64,000 nucleotides of DNA, taken from NCBI RefSeq assembly GCF_024539815.1, contig NZ_JAHHIU010000036.1, positions 1-64,000 of the forward strand, in the 5' to 3' direction. Numbering within the stretch: position 1 is the first letter of the stretch; each line of letters begins with the position of its first letter. The notes under the pieces are model-generated. The model saw only the letters and a list, made by a program, of their open reading frames with translations, was not told the origin of the DNA and did not search any database. Both the position numbers and the translations under genes were made by a program. This document shows, piece by piece, positions 41,090 to 49,505 of the stretch. Source of the DNA: Streptomyces hayashii. Its GTDB lineage: Bacteria; Actinomycetota; Actinomycetes; Streptomycetales; Streptomycetaceae.

Positions 41090-42490
41090 ATGAGGCACGT
41101 ACGACGACGGACCGTCCGGCGAGTGACCCGGCTGGCGGCGGTCGGCGGACTCCTCCTGGGAGGGGCCATGGTCACGCAGGCGGCGATGGCGAGCGAGCCG
41201 CCCGTCACGGAGGCCACGGTGCGCAGCGCCGCCGCTCCCGTCGTGACCAATCCGGGGGCGGCCCTCGTCAAGAAGCTCGGCACCGCGCGCACCGCGGGCA
41301 CCTGGATCGCCGACGACGGACGGCCCGTGGTCGCGGTCACGGACAAGGAGACGGCCGACGCCGTCCGGGCGGCGGGCGTCGAGCCGAAGGTCGTCTCGCA
41401 CAGCATGAACGAGCTCAAGTCGGCCACGGCGACCCTGCGGTCTGCGCCCAGGGTGCCCGGCACCGCCTGGGTGATGGACTACCGGACCAACCAGGTCGTC
41501 GTCCAGGCCGACAAGACGGTGTCGGCCGCCGACTGGTCGCGGCTGACGGACACGGCCGCCGGGATCGGCAGCTTCGTGCGCATGGAGCGCACCGCCGGCG
41601 AGTTCACCACCCGGATCAACGGCGCACAGCCCATCCTGTCGACCGGCGGACGCTGCTCGGCCGGCTTCAACGTGACGAACGGCACGAGTGACTTCATCCT
41701 CACCGCCGGGCACTGCGGGCCGACCGGTTCGACCTGGTTCGCCGACAACCAGGCCGAACGGCAGGTGGGGCAGACCGTCAACTCGAACTTCCCCGGCAGC
41801 GACTTCTCCCTGGTGCAGTACGCCGACGGCAAGGCCGGCGACGGCGCCGACGTGGTGGCGATCGGCAACGGCAACGGGGTGCGCATCACGGGCGCCGGCG
41901 ACGCGGCCGTCGGCCAGCGGGTGTTCCGCAGCGGCAGCACCAGCGGGCTGCACGACGGCCAGGTCACCGGTCTGGACGCGACGGTGAACTATCCGGAGGG
42001 CACGGTCGGCGGGCTCATCGAGACGAACGTGTGCGCCGAACCGGGCGACAGCGGCGGCCCGATGTTCTCCGACGGGATCGCCCTCGGCGTCACCTCCGGC
42101 GGCAGCGGCGACTGCAAGACGGGGGGCACGACGTTCTTCCAGCCGGTCACGAACGCGCTGGCCCAGCTCGGCGGCGTGCAGCTGATCGTGGCCGCCCCCT
42201 CCGCCAACGCACAGGGGGGCAAGCAGGCGTCGTCGGCCGGACCCGCGCCGGCGTCCTCCCCCACCCAGGCGGCCATCGCCCCGGGCTCCGCCTCCCCCGG
42301 CGCCACGACGCCGGTGACGGGCGTCGGCGGGAACGTGTCCCTGGCCGCCCGGCTCACCGACCCGAGGAACATCGGCCCCGGGCTGCTGGTCATCGCGGGC
42401 AGCATGGTCGCCCTGGTCGCGACCCGGTACTTCCGCGCCGAACAGGACCGCAAGGCCTACCAGCGCTACTACTCGGCGACCTGGGGGTGA
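41090..42490 (+). CDS. S1 family (streptogrisin-like) serine protease with membrane tail
   Basis: A 466-aa exported protease. Signal peptide about 1-34 (RRVTRLAAVGGLLLGGAMVT), then a pro-region (to about 175) like that of alpha-lytic protease. The triad is H208 (LTAGHCG), D238 (GSDFSLVQY) and S321 (EPGDSGGPMF), with CSAGFNV and CAEPGD cysteines for disulfides. Unlike streptogrisins, an Ala/Pro/Ser linker leads to a membrane helix (GLLVIAGSMVALVATRYF) and a short charged tail RAEQDRKAYQRYYSATWG, so it is likely held at the cell surface. ATG 41090 follows GGGAG. It is transcribed divergently from the glucarate operon and has no evident link to it. Confidence 0.9.
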   Translation: MRHVRRRTVRRVTRLAAVGGLLLGGAMVTQAAMASEPPVTEATVRSAAAPVVTNPGAALVKKLGTARTAGTWIADDGRPVVAVTDKETADAVRAAGVEPKVVSHSMNELKSATATLRSAPRVPGTAWVMDYRTNQVVVQADKTVSAADWSRLTDTAAGIGSFVRMERTAGEFTTRINGAQPILSTGGRCSAGFNVTNGTSDFILTAGHCGPTGSTWFADNQAERQVGQTVNSNFPGSDFSLVQYADGKAGDGADVVAIGNGNGVRITGAGDAAVGQRVFRSGSTSGLHDGQVTGLDATVNYPEGTVGGLIETNVCAEPGDSGGPMFSDGIALGVTSGGSGDCKTGGTTFFQPVTNALAQLGGVQLIVAAPSANAQGGKQASSAGPAPASSPTQAAIAPGSASPGATTPVTGVGGNVSLAARLTDPRNIGPGLLVIAGSMVALVATRYFRAEQDRKAYQRYYSATWG

Positions 42491-42634
42491 CCCCGCCCGA
42501 GCCTCGGTCGAGGCGTCGCACGGGGGCGGCGAGGCGTCGAGGACGGGGCGGTGCGGGGGACGAGCGGGGCAGGCCCTGAGGGGCGGACGAGGTCTCGCGA
42601 GAGGGGACGCTTCTGCGCCCCGGGATCCTTCAGG

Positions 42635-42659
42635 GCGGGGCCGCGAGGAGCGGCCCCGC
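42635..42659. terminator. Terminator hairpin between convergent genes
   Basis: GCGGGGCCGC (42635-42644) and GCGGCCCCGC (42650-42659) are exact complements around GAGGA. It lies between the protease gene (plus) and the 56-aa gene (minus). Confidence 0.75.
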
Positions 42660-42697
42660 GGTCGGCCGGCTGCCGGGCCGGCCCGTCAGGTCGGCCG

Positions 42698-42868
42698 TCA
42701 GGCCGCCTCGACGGGCTGCGGAGCGGCGGCCCACTCCAGGACGAGCCGCTGGTACTCCTCGCGCTGCTCGACGCTCAGTGTCCCGCCCGACCGGAACCAC
42801 AGGGCCCGGATCTCCTCGTTGACCTCGGCCGCCGATCGCTCGGAGCGGGTTTCAACAGTGGTGGACAT
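42698..42868 (-). CDS. Small conserved protein (56 aa)
   Basis: A 56-residue acidic, helical protein: STTVETRSERSAAEVNEEIR, ALWFRSGGTLSVEQREEYQR, LVLEWAAAPQPVEAA. Coding composition is typical of the organism and the sequence is reminiscent of short streptomycete proteins with a VNEEIRALW core. No motif gives a function. ATG at 42868 has only a weak ribosome site (a GATTCACACC-type leader). It faces the protease terminator. Confidence 0.6.
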   Translation of the reverse strand: MSTTVETRSERSAAEVNEEIRALWFRSGGTLSVEQREEYQRLVLEWAAAPQPVEAA

Positions 42869-43012
42869 GGTGTGAATCTTAGGGCGTCCGACGTGAAGGC
42901 CGCGTGAGTCATCCCCAATGAACCAGACATATCGGACGTGTTACTGATCACGTCCATCTGTCAACCCCTTGAGCACGGTTCATCCGGACGGGCAGGTCTG
43001 CGCGCCGGGCGT

Positions 43013-44173
43013 TCAGGCCCGCCCCTCCCCCAGGACCAGCACCTGGATCGCCGGCACCGCGGCGCCGCGGGCCCAGTCGTGGAAGTCGGAGACCTTCGTC
43101 TCCAGCGTCACGGGAGCGGCCAGCGGATGCCGGTGGGCACGGACGGCCGCCTGCACCGTCGCGCCGCCGACGTCCATCAGGCCGACCCCTTCGCCCGCCA
43201 GCAGGATCTTCTGCGGCATGACGAAGTTGGCGATCTGGGCGACCAGCACGCCCAGGGCGCGGGCCGCCTCGTCCACGACCCGGGCGGGCATCGGCTCGCC
43301 CTCGGCGGCCGCGGCGAGGATCTCCTCGTAGGTCCGCTCCCGGCCGGTGGCCGCCTGGATCTGGTAGCGGATGCTGGGGACGGTCAGCAGGGACATCGCG
43401 CTGCCGCGCTCCCCGTCGGGGGTGAGAGGGCCGGCGGGGTCCAGGATCCAGTGCCGGCCGAACTCGCGCTCCTCCGGCGCGGAAGGCACCCTGCGGCCGC
43501 CCAGGACCAGCCCGTAACCGATGCCCGCGCCGATGGTGAGGACCACGAAACGGTCGAGGTCGCGGCCGGCGCCGAACCAGGTCTCGGCCTCCACCAGCGC
43601 GGCGACGTCGTTCTCGACGACGACCGGGAATCCGGTGCGCTCCTCGACCAGGGCGGCCAGCGGGACGTCACGCCACCCCAGGAAGGGCGAGTCCGCCACG
43701 ACGGCACGGTCCCTGACGAGCCCGCCCACGCCGATGCCGATGCCCGCGACGTCCGCTCGGGCACGCGCCAGTTCGCCGGCCGTCTCCCCGAGCACGCGGA
43801 CGACCTCGGCGGGGTCGCGCGAGGCGAGGGGGCGGGCACGGCGAGCGACCACCTCGCTCCTGAGGGTGGTGACGACGCCGTACACCGTGTCCTCGGTGAT
43901 CTTGAAGCCCAGGAACGAGCGCGATCCGGCGACCACGTCGAGCGGTTGGGAAGGGCGGCCCTGCCGGATCCCGACCGCGCCGCCCGCCTCGGGCGCCTCG
44001 ACCAGCAGACCCGACTCGATGAGGGGTTTGGTCAGCCGGGTGACGCTGCCCGCGGACAGACTCAGCCGCCGCGCGAGCTCGGTGCGCGAGAGCGGCCCGT
44101 GGACGAGCACCTCGATCGCGACGGAGCGCTCCCCCGCGCTCAGCGGCAGCCAACTGGCGGCGCCCGTGGCCAT
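43013..44173 (-). CDS. ROK family transcriptional repressor
   Basis: A 386-aa regulator: N-terminal winged helix (LSRTELARRLSLSAGSVTRLTKPLIESGLL), then the ROK domain with ENDVAALVEAETWFGAGRDL, IGAGIGYGLVLGGRRV and a C-terminal LVAQIANFVMPQKILLAGEG. The NagC-type zinc cysteine cluster is not seen. ATG 44173 is preferred because GGGAG lies 10 bases ahead; GTG 44182 is too close to that site. It is divergent from a Gfo/Idh/MocA dehydrogenase, which it probably represses in response to the dehydrogenase substrate. Confidence 0.87.
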   Translation of the reverse strand: MATGAASWLPLSAGERSVAIEVLVHGPLSRTELARRLSLSAGSVTRLTKPLIESGLLVEAPEAGGAVGIRQGRPSQPLDVVAGSRSFLGFKITEDTVYGVVTTLRSEVVARRARPLASRDPAEVVRVLGETAGELARARADVAGIGIGVGGLVRDRAVVADSPFLGWRDVPLAALVEERTGFPVVVENDVAALVEAETWFGAGRDLDRFVVLTIGAGIGYGLVLGGRRVPSAPEEREFGRHWILDPAGPLTPDGERGSAMSLLTVPSIRYQIQAATGRERTYEEILAAAAEGEPMPARVVDEAARALGVLVAQIANFVMPQKILLAGEGVGLMDVGGATVQAAVRAHRHPLAAPVTLETKVSDFHDWARGAAVPAIQVLVLGEGRA

Positions 44174-44233
44174 GAGGATCACGCTCCCACCCGGAGTTCT
44201 TTTCGGACTGGAACTATCAGACCACTATAGACG

Positions 44234-44299
44234 GGGGAATCTCGGTGGAAGATGATATTCCCCGACCTCTTGACGCCTGGATTCTTTCACCTCAAAAGT
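44234..44299 (+). promoter_or_regulatory. Putative operator and promoter of the Gfo/Idh/MocA gene
   Basis: GGGGAAT (44234-44240) and ATTCCCC (44257-44263) are exact complements 16 bases apart, in the intergenic region shared with the ROK gene. TTGACG (44270-44275) and AAAAGT (44294-44299) with an 18-base spacer could be the forward promoter; the -10 is poor. Confidence 0.35.
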
Positions 44300-44351
44300 A
44301 AGTAGCCGAGCCGGACCATCTGCTTCCCGACCAGTGAAGGACACCCGCACC

Positions 44352-45554
44352 ATGACGTTCTCCCTCGGCATCGTCGGCGCCGGACAGTTCTCCGGTCAGT
44401 TCGCCAGGCTGTTCCTGGCCCATCCCGGCGTCGGCGACGTGTACGTCACCGATCTGCTCCCCGAGCGGGCCGAGCGGCTCGCCGCCGCCGAAGGGCTCAC
44501 GGGCGTCTTCCCGTCGTACGAGGCGATGCTGGAGTCGGACGCGGTGGACGCGGTCGCCGTCTTCACCCAGCGCTGGACGCACGGCCCGCTGGTCCTCCAG
44601 GGCCTGAACGCGGGCAAGCACGTGTACTCCGCCGTTCCGATGGCGATCAGCGTGGAGGAGATCGCGGCGATCGTCGACGCGGTCGGGACGACCGGGCTCA
44701 CGTACATGATGGGCGAGACGAGCCAGTACAACCCGGCGACCGTGCACGCGCGCAACCAGATCGCCGAGGGCGCCTTCGGGCGGCTCTTCTACGCCGAGGG
44801 CGACTACGTCCACGACATGGACCTGGGGTTCTACGAGGCGTACCGGTACAGCGGCGGCGAGGACTGGAAGGCGACCGCGAGCTATCCCCCGCTGCTGTAC
44901 CCGACGCACTCGGTGGGCGGGGTGCTGGGCGCCTGGCGCACGCACGCGGTGAGCGTGTCGGCGATCGGCGTCGTCGACGAGCGCGGGGACGGCGTCTTCG
45001 ACAAGGAGATCAGCCGGTTCGGCAACGACTTCTCGAACGCCACCGCGCTCTTCGAGGTGGCGGGCGGCGGGTCGTTCCGCACGAACGAGTTCCGGCGGGT
45101 GGGCTACCCCTCCCACATCCGCGAGTCCCGTTTCCGCTTCTTCGGCACACAGGCGAGCATGGAGCAGCTCGCGACGGTGGCGCTGTGGCAGGACAAGAAC
45201 GGTGTGAAGGACATCAGCGAACTGCTGGAGCCCAAGGCGACGATGTCCCCCGACGATCCGTCGCTGCGGCACATCGCGCCCGAGCTGCGGGCCGCGTTCA
45301 CGTCGGGCTCGGCGCCCGTGCACGACCGCTCACGGCTGCCCCGGGAGTTCGACGCGCTGCACAACGGGCACGAGGGCAGCCATCACTTCCTGGTGGACGA
45401 CTTCGTGACCGCGGTGGCCGCGCGCACGCTGCCGTCCGTGAACGCCTGGGTCGCGGCCCGCTACACCCTGCCGGGCATCATCGCGCACGAGTCCGCGTTG
45501 CAGGGCGGAACAAGGCTGGACATACCCGACTTCGGGGACGCCCCCGAGGCGTGA
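44352..45554 (+). CDS. Gfo/Idh/MocA family oxidoreductase
   Basis: A 400-aa NAD(P)-dependent dehydrogenase. The N-terminal Rossmann fold has LGIVGAGQFSGQFARLFLAH and GKHVYSAVPMAISVEE (in place of the usual EKP lysine region: here the Lys is replaced, VPMA, so catalytic lysine is absent or moved). Substrate domain includes YMMGETSQYNPATVHARNQI and YPPLLYPTHSVGGVLGAWR with the family histidine. Start is ATG 44352 with GAAGGA about 10 bases before it; GTG 44334 is possible. It is divergent from a ROK repressor. The substrate is probably a sugar or inositol derivative, not specified. Confidence 0.85.
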   Translation: MTFSLGIVGAGQFSGQFARLFLAHPGVGDVYVTDLLPERAERLAAAEGLTGVFPSYEAMLESDAVDAVAVFTQRWTHGPLVLQGLNAGKHVYSAVPMAISVEEIAAIVDAVGTTGLTYMMGETSQYNPATVHARNQIAEGAFGRLFYAEGDYVHDMDLGFYEAYRYSGGEDWKATASYPPLLYPTHSVGGVLGAWRTHAVSVSAIGVVDERGDGVFDKEISRFGNDFSNATALFEVAGGGSFRTNEFRRVGYPSHIRESRFRFFGTQASMEQLATVALWQDKNGVKDISELLEPKATMSPDDPSLRHIAPELRAAFTSGSAPVHDRSRLPREFDALHNGHEGSHHFLVDDFVTAVAARTLPSVNAWVAARYTLPGIIAHESALQGGTRLDIPDFGDAPEA

Positions 45555-45555
45555 C

Positions 45556-45579
45556 GCCCGGGTCGCCGGGCGCCCGGGC
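45556..45579. terminator. Short GC-rich hairpin between convergent genes
   Basis: GCCCGGG (45556-45562) pairs with CCCGGGC (45573-45579). It begins one base after the Gfo/Idh/MocA stop codon and precedes the L,D-transpeptidase stop on the other strand. Confidence 0.55.
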
Positions 45580-45601
45580 CGCCTCAGGGGCGTGCGCGGT
45601 C

Positions 45602-46297
45602 TCAGGTGCCCGGCTTGCGGCCGTAGACGAAGACGTCGTCGCCGGTCTTCAGCAGGGACCAGTACTTCTTGGCGGTCGTCGACGTCATGTTGACGCAACC
45701 GTGCGAGCCCGGCGGGTTCCACATGCTCAGGCCGACCGAGTGGAAGGCCTGCCCGCCGTCGAAGAACTGGCTGTACGGCATGGGCACGTTGTAGATGTTC
45801 GAGACGTGGTTCAGGTGGCGCCAGTAGATCTTCTTCAGGCCGGTGCGGGTCTCGTACCCGTCACGGCCGGTGCGCACGGGGACGGGCCCGTAGACGAGCC
45901 TGCTGCCGTCCTGGATCCAGCTGATCTGCAGGGTGAGGTTCACACAGGCGATACGGCCCTTGTTGGTCGGGCACTTGCCCGCCTTGTTGGGCTTGTTGCC
46001 GACCGCCTTCTGCTTGTTCATGAGGTCCATCACGCCCCAGGTGACGGGCCCGGCATAGCCGATGTTGGGCGTGATGCCGTGCTTGTTCTGGAAGGCCCGG
46101 ATGGCGCTGCAGTCGGCCCCGGACTGCTTGCCGTCGACGGGCCGGCCGAGGAACTTCTCCACCTGCTTCTGGTAGGGCCCGGCCTGCGTCGTACAGCTCG
46201 CGGCCTGCGCCGGCCCCGCGCCCAGCGCGAGCGTCAGCGGCGCTACGAGTCCGGTGACCCCCAGCGCGACGATCCCTCGCCTGCGTATGTCCCCCAT
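45602..46297 (-). CDS. L,D-transpeptidase (YkuD) with peptidoglycan-binding domain
   Basis: A 231-aa secreted cell-wall enzyme. Signal peptide about 1-32 (RRRGIVALGVTGLVAPLTL). Residues about 40-95 are a peptidoglycan-binding domain (CSAIRAFQNKHGITPNIGYA). The YkuD catalytic domain ends with MWNPPGSHGCVNMTSTTAKK, whose His-Gly-Cys carries the catalytic cysteine. Such enzymes make 3-3 crosslinks or attach proteins to peptidoglycan. GGGAGAGGG precedes ATG 46297. Confidence 0.92.
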   Translation of the reverse strand: MGDIRRRGIVALGVTGLVAPLTLALGAGPAQAASCTTQAGPYQKQVEKFLGRPVDGKQSGADCSAIRAFQNKHGITPNIGYAGPVTWGVMDLMNKQKAVGNKPNKAGKCPTNKGRIACVNLTLQISWIQDGSRLVYGPVPVRTGRDGYETRTGLKKIYWRHLNHVSNIYNVPMPYSQFFDGGQAFHSVGLSMWNPPGSHGCVNMTSTTAKKYWSLLKTGDDVFVYGRKPGT

Positions 46298-46478
46298 GGC
46301 TGCCCTCTCCCTGGCATGGTGTGTCGATCTCGCAGTGGTAGACCGCTCCGTGCGGGCTGCGGTTGTACGTCGACGCAGGCTGTGACGAAACGGTGAACTT
46401 CACCGCCGTCCCGCCGCCTTCGCGCCGCTCGCGCCCGCCGGGCAGCCTACGACCGACCGCCGCCGCCGTCAGCGGCGG

Positions 46479-46510
<32 letters not shown>

Positions 46511-46558
46511 GGGCCGTGGTGACGCATGCTCACCCGGCGGACCGCGCCGGGCGGCGGC

Positions 46559-47473
46559 TCAGCGGTAGCCGGTGGTGTCCGCCGGCTTTCCCGCGTCCTG
46601 GACCTCCACCAGATAGCGCCAGGCGTCCGGGCGGCTCCCGTCGAGGTCGGTGAAGCCGTACTCCCGGGCGAGGCCGCCGCTGGAGAGGGACCGTCCGTTG
46701 AACCGGGCGACGCCGGGGTCGGCGGCGAGGGCGGCGACGGCCCGGCCGACGAAGCGGGGCGTCTCGGAGATGGCGAAGTGCGGGACGCTGTCGAGGGCGT
46801 CGCGCCAGTTGTCCTCGCGGACGCCGAAGTGGTCGAGCATCAGCTCCGAGCGCATCCAGCCCGGGGTGAGCGCGACGGCGGTGGCCGCGCGGGGTCCGAT
46901 CTCGTGGGCGAGGGCGAACGCCATGCGCAGGACGGACGTCTTGGCGAGGTCGTAGAAGAAGTTCACGCGGTAGGTGTCGCGGTTGTACTCGGCGGTGCCG
47001 TCGGTCATCTCGACGACCAGGCCGCCGGGCCGGCGCAGCAGCAGCGGAAGCGCGTGGTGGCTGGTGACGGCGTGGGTCTCCACGGCGAGGCGGAGCAGCC
47101 GCAGCCCCTTGTCGAGGTCGTGTTCCCAGACCGGTGTGTCCCACTCGAAGAGCTTCTCGCCGCCCCAGATGTCGTTGACGAGGACGTCGAGGCGGTCCTG
47201 TTCCCGTGCGATGCGATCGACGAGGGCGCGGACGCGCGCCGGGTCGAGGTGGTCGGTGGGGACGGCGACGCCTCGGCCGCCCGCCTCGGTGACCAGGTCG
47301 GCGGTGTCCTCGATCGTCTCGGGGCGGTCGTATTCGGAGCGCCTCGCACGGGTGGTGCGTCCGGTGACGTAGACGGTGGCGCCGGCCGCCCCCAGCTCCA
47401 CGGCGATCCCTCGTCCCGCGCCCCGGGTGGCTCCCGCCACCAGTGCGACCTTGCCTTCCAGCGGCCCAGACAT
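46559..47473 (-). CDS. SDR family oxidoreductase
   Basis: A 304-aa short-chain dehydrogenase/reductase. VALVAGATRGAGRGIAVELG is the cofactor-binding glycine motif, VTGRTTRA fits NADP preference, LDVLVNDIWGG replaces the usual NNAG motif, and FFYDLAKTSVLRM supplies the Tyr-x3-Lys pair. Substrate unknown. GGGAGG precedes ATG 47473. It is in the same direction as, but 146 bases after, the MBL/mycothiol pair, so co-transcription is uncertain. Confidence 0.88.
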   Translation of the reverse strand: MSGPLEGKVALVAGATRGAGRGIAVELGAAGATVYVTGRTTRARRSEYDRPETIEDTADLVTEAGGRGVAVPTDHLDPARVRALVDRIAREQDRLDVLVNDIWGGEKLFEWDTPVWEHDLDKGLRLLRLAVETHAVTSHHALPLLLRRPGGLVVEMTDGTAEYNRDTYRVNFFYDLAKTSVLRMAFALAHEIGPRAATAVALTPGWMRSELMLDHFGVREDNWRDALDSVPHFAISETPRFVGRAVAALAADPGVARFNGRSLSSGGLAREYGFTDLDGSRPDAWRYLVEVQDAGKPADTTGYR

Positions 47474-47618
47474 GTCCGGCCTCCCTGTTCCCTCGTCCTC
47501 GCGGCAGTGGTGTCGCCTCGATGGAACAGGGAAAACCGGACGTCCACTGTCGCCTTTCCGCGGCTCTCACCCGGTCGGGGCCGAGCCGCGCCGGGCGCTC
47601 CGCGTCGTCGTCCCGGGG

Positions 47619-48248
47619 TCAGTGCCCCCGGGCGATCCACTCCTGAAGGTGGGGAGCCTCGGCCCCGATGGTGGTCTCGTCCCCGTGTCCGGTCAGCACC
47701 CGCGTCTCGGGCGGGAGGGCGAGCAGCCGGTCCCTGATGGACGTGATGATCGTCGGGAAGTGGGAGTAGGAGCGGCCGGTGGCGCCGGGACCGCCCTGGA
47801 ACAGGGTGTCGCCGGTGAACAGCGCTCCGAGCCCCGGGTCGTACAGGCACACCGCGCCGGGCGCGTGTCCCGGGGTGTGCAGGACGGTGAGGTCGGCGCC
47901 GGCGGCCTCGATGACCTGGCCGTCGGCGAGGTGGGCGTCCGGTTCGCGGTCGGGGTGGGTGAGCTTCCACAACGGGAGGTCGTCGGGGTGCAGCCAGATG
48001 GTCGCGCCCGTGAGGTCCGCGAGGGCGGGGGCGGCGCCGACGTGGTCGTTGTGGGCGTGGGTGCAGACGATGGCGGTCAGCCGCCGGTCGCCCACGGCCT
48101 CGGCGATGGCGGCGGCGTCGTGGGCCGCGTCGATGACGACGGCCTCGTGGTCGTCGCCGACGATCCACACGTTGTTGTCCACGTCCCAGGTGCCGCCGTC
48201 GAGGCTGAACTGCCCCGAGGTGACGAGACGTTCGATGCGCGCGGCCAT
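47619..48248 (-). CDS. MBL-fold hydrolase of the mycothiol formaldehyde pair
   Basis: A 209-aa metallo-beta-lactamase-fold hydrolase with CTHAHNDHVG (metal-binding HxHxDH), LHTPGHAPGAVCLYD, TGDTLFQGG and VLTGHGDETT. It is translationally coupled to the S-(hydroxymethyl)mycothiol dehydrogenase gene by ATGA overlap (ATG 48248), the same arrangement as Rv2260 beside mscR (Rv2259) in Mycobacterium tuberculosis. The expected role is hydrolysis of S-formylmycothiol to formate and mycothiol; this is inference from context. Confidence 0.85.
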   Translation of the reverse strand: MAARIERLVTSGQFSLDGGTWDVDNNVWIVGDDHEAVVIDAAHDAAAIAEAVGDRRLTAIVCTHAHNDHVGAAPALADLTGATIWLHPDDLPLWKLTHPDREPDAHLADGQVIEAAGADLTVLHTPGHAPGAVCLYDPGLGALFTGDTLFQGGPGATGRSYSHFPTIITSIRDRLLALPPETRVLTGHGDETTIGAEAPHLQEWIARGH

Positions 48249-49333
48249 CACAGCACCACCACCGAACGCAGCACGTCCCCGTGGTGCATCCGCTCGAACG
48301 CCTTCTCGACCTCGTCCAGGGCGATGGTCTCGGTGACGAACGCGCCGAGATCCAGGCGGCCCTGGAGGTGGAGGTCGATGAGCATGGGGAAGTCCCGCGA
48401 GGGCAGGCAGTCGCCGTACCAGGACGACTTCAGCGCGCCGCCTCGCCCGAACACGTCCAGCAGGGGCAGTTCGAGCTTCATCTCCGGCGTGGGCACGCCG
48501 ACCAGGACGACCGTGCCGGCGAGGTCGCGGGCGTAGAACGCCTGCCGGTACGTCTCCGGACGGCCGACCGCCTCGATCACCACGTCCGCGCCGAATCCGC
48601 CGGTGAGTTCACGGATCGCCTCCACCGGGTCCGTCGCCCTGGAGTTCACGGTGTGCGTGGCGCCCATGCCACGCGCCGTCTCCAGCTTGCGGTCGTCGAT
48701 GTCGACGGCGATGATCCTCGCCGCGCCGGCCAGCCTGGACCCCGCGATCGCCGCGTCGCCGACGCCGCCGCAGCCGATGACCGCGACCGAGTCGCCGCGG
48801 CCGACGGCCCCGGTGTTGATCGCGGCGCCGATGCCCGCCATGACCCCGCAGCCCAGCAACCCCGCCACCGCGGGCGACACCGACGCGTCGACCTTGGTGC
48901 ACTGTCCGGCTGCCACCAGCGTCTTCTCCGCGAACGCGCCGATGCCCAGGGCCGGGGAGAGTTCGGTGCCGTCGGTGAGGGTCATCCGCTGCTCGGCGTT
49001 GTGGGTGTCGAAGCAGTACCAGGGCCGCCCGCGCAGACAGGCCCGGCAACGTCCGCACACGGCCCGCCAGTTCAGGATGACGAAGTCACCGGGCGCGACG
49101 TCCATGACGCCCTCGCCGACCGACTCCACCACGCCGGCCGCCTCGTGGCCGAGCAGGAAGGGGAACTCGTCGTTGATCCCGCCCTGCTTGTAGTGCAGGT
49201 CCGTGTGACAGACCCCGCAGGCCTGGATCTTCACCACGGCCTCGCCCGGACCGGGGTCCGGGATCACGATCGTCTCCACGCGCACCGGCTCGTCACGGCC
49301 CGGCGCGATCACCCCGCGCACTTCCTGCGGCAT
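48248..49333 (-). CDS. mscR: S-(hydroxymethyl)mycothiol dehydrogenase
   Basis: A 361-aa zinc alcohol dehydrogenase of class III type that oxidises the formaldehyde-mycothiol adduct with NAD+, and also acts as S-nitrosomycothiol reductase. Catalytic zinc ligands are C42 ([11 protein letters not shown]), H63 (GHEAAG) and a later cysteine; structural zinc cysteines are C93, C96, C99, C107. The Rossmann motif is [20 protein letters not shown]. Sequence through [20 protein letters not shown] is typical of the mycothiol group. ATG 49333 is assumed. It is the first gene of a two-gene detoxification operon. Confidence 0.9.
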   Translation of the reverse strand: MPQEVRGVIAPGRDEPVRVETIVIPDPGPGEAVVKIQACGVCHTDLHYKQGGINDEFPFLLGHEAAGVVESVGEGVMDVAPGDFVILNWRAVCGRCRACLRGRPWYCFDTHNAEQRMTLTDGTELSPALGIGAFAEKTLVAAGQCTKVDASVSPAVAGLLGCGVMAGIGAAINTGAVGRGDSVAVIGCGGVGDAAIAGSRLAGAARIIAVDIDDRKLETARGMGATHTVNSRATDPVEAIRELTGGFGADVVIEAVGRPETYRQAFYARDLAGTVVLVGVPTPEMKLELPLLDVFGRGGALKSSWYGDCLPSRDFPMLIDLHLQGRLDLGAFVTETIALDEVEKAFERMHHGDVLRSVVVL

Positions 49334-49505
49334 GCTGCAGCCCCTTTCTTCGTCGGACGTCCGTCCCGATGCCGACCCTACGCGTGACTGATCGGTCAGG
49401 GCGCGGGCGACGGGGCCGACTGTCGCTTCCAGCCCCTGCCCCAGGCCGCGCGCGGCGGCCGCCGACGTAGCCTGGGGACTTCCGCCGAACCCTCCGAGGA
49501 GCCCC

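Noticed and set aside
40708..41463. 251-codon minus frame over the gap and the S1 protease start
   Set aside because: Runs through the protease signal peptide antisense and has no ribosome site at its start.
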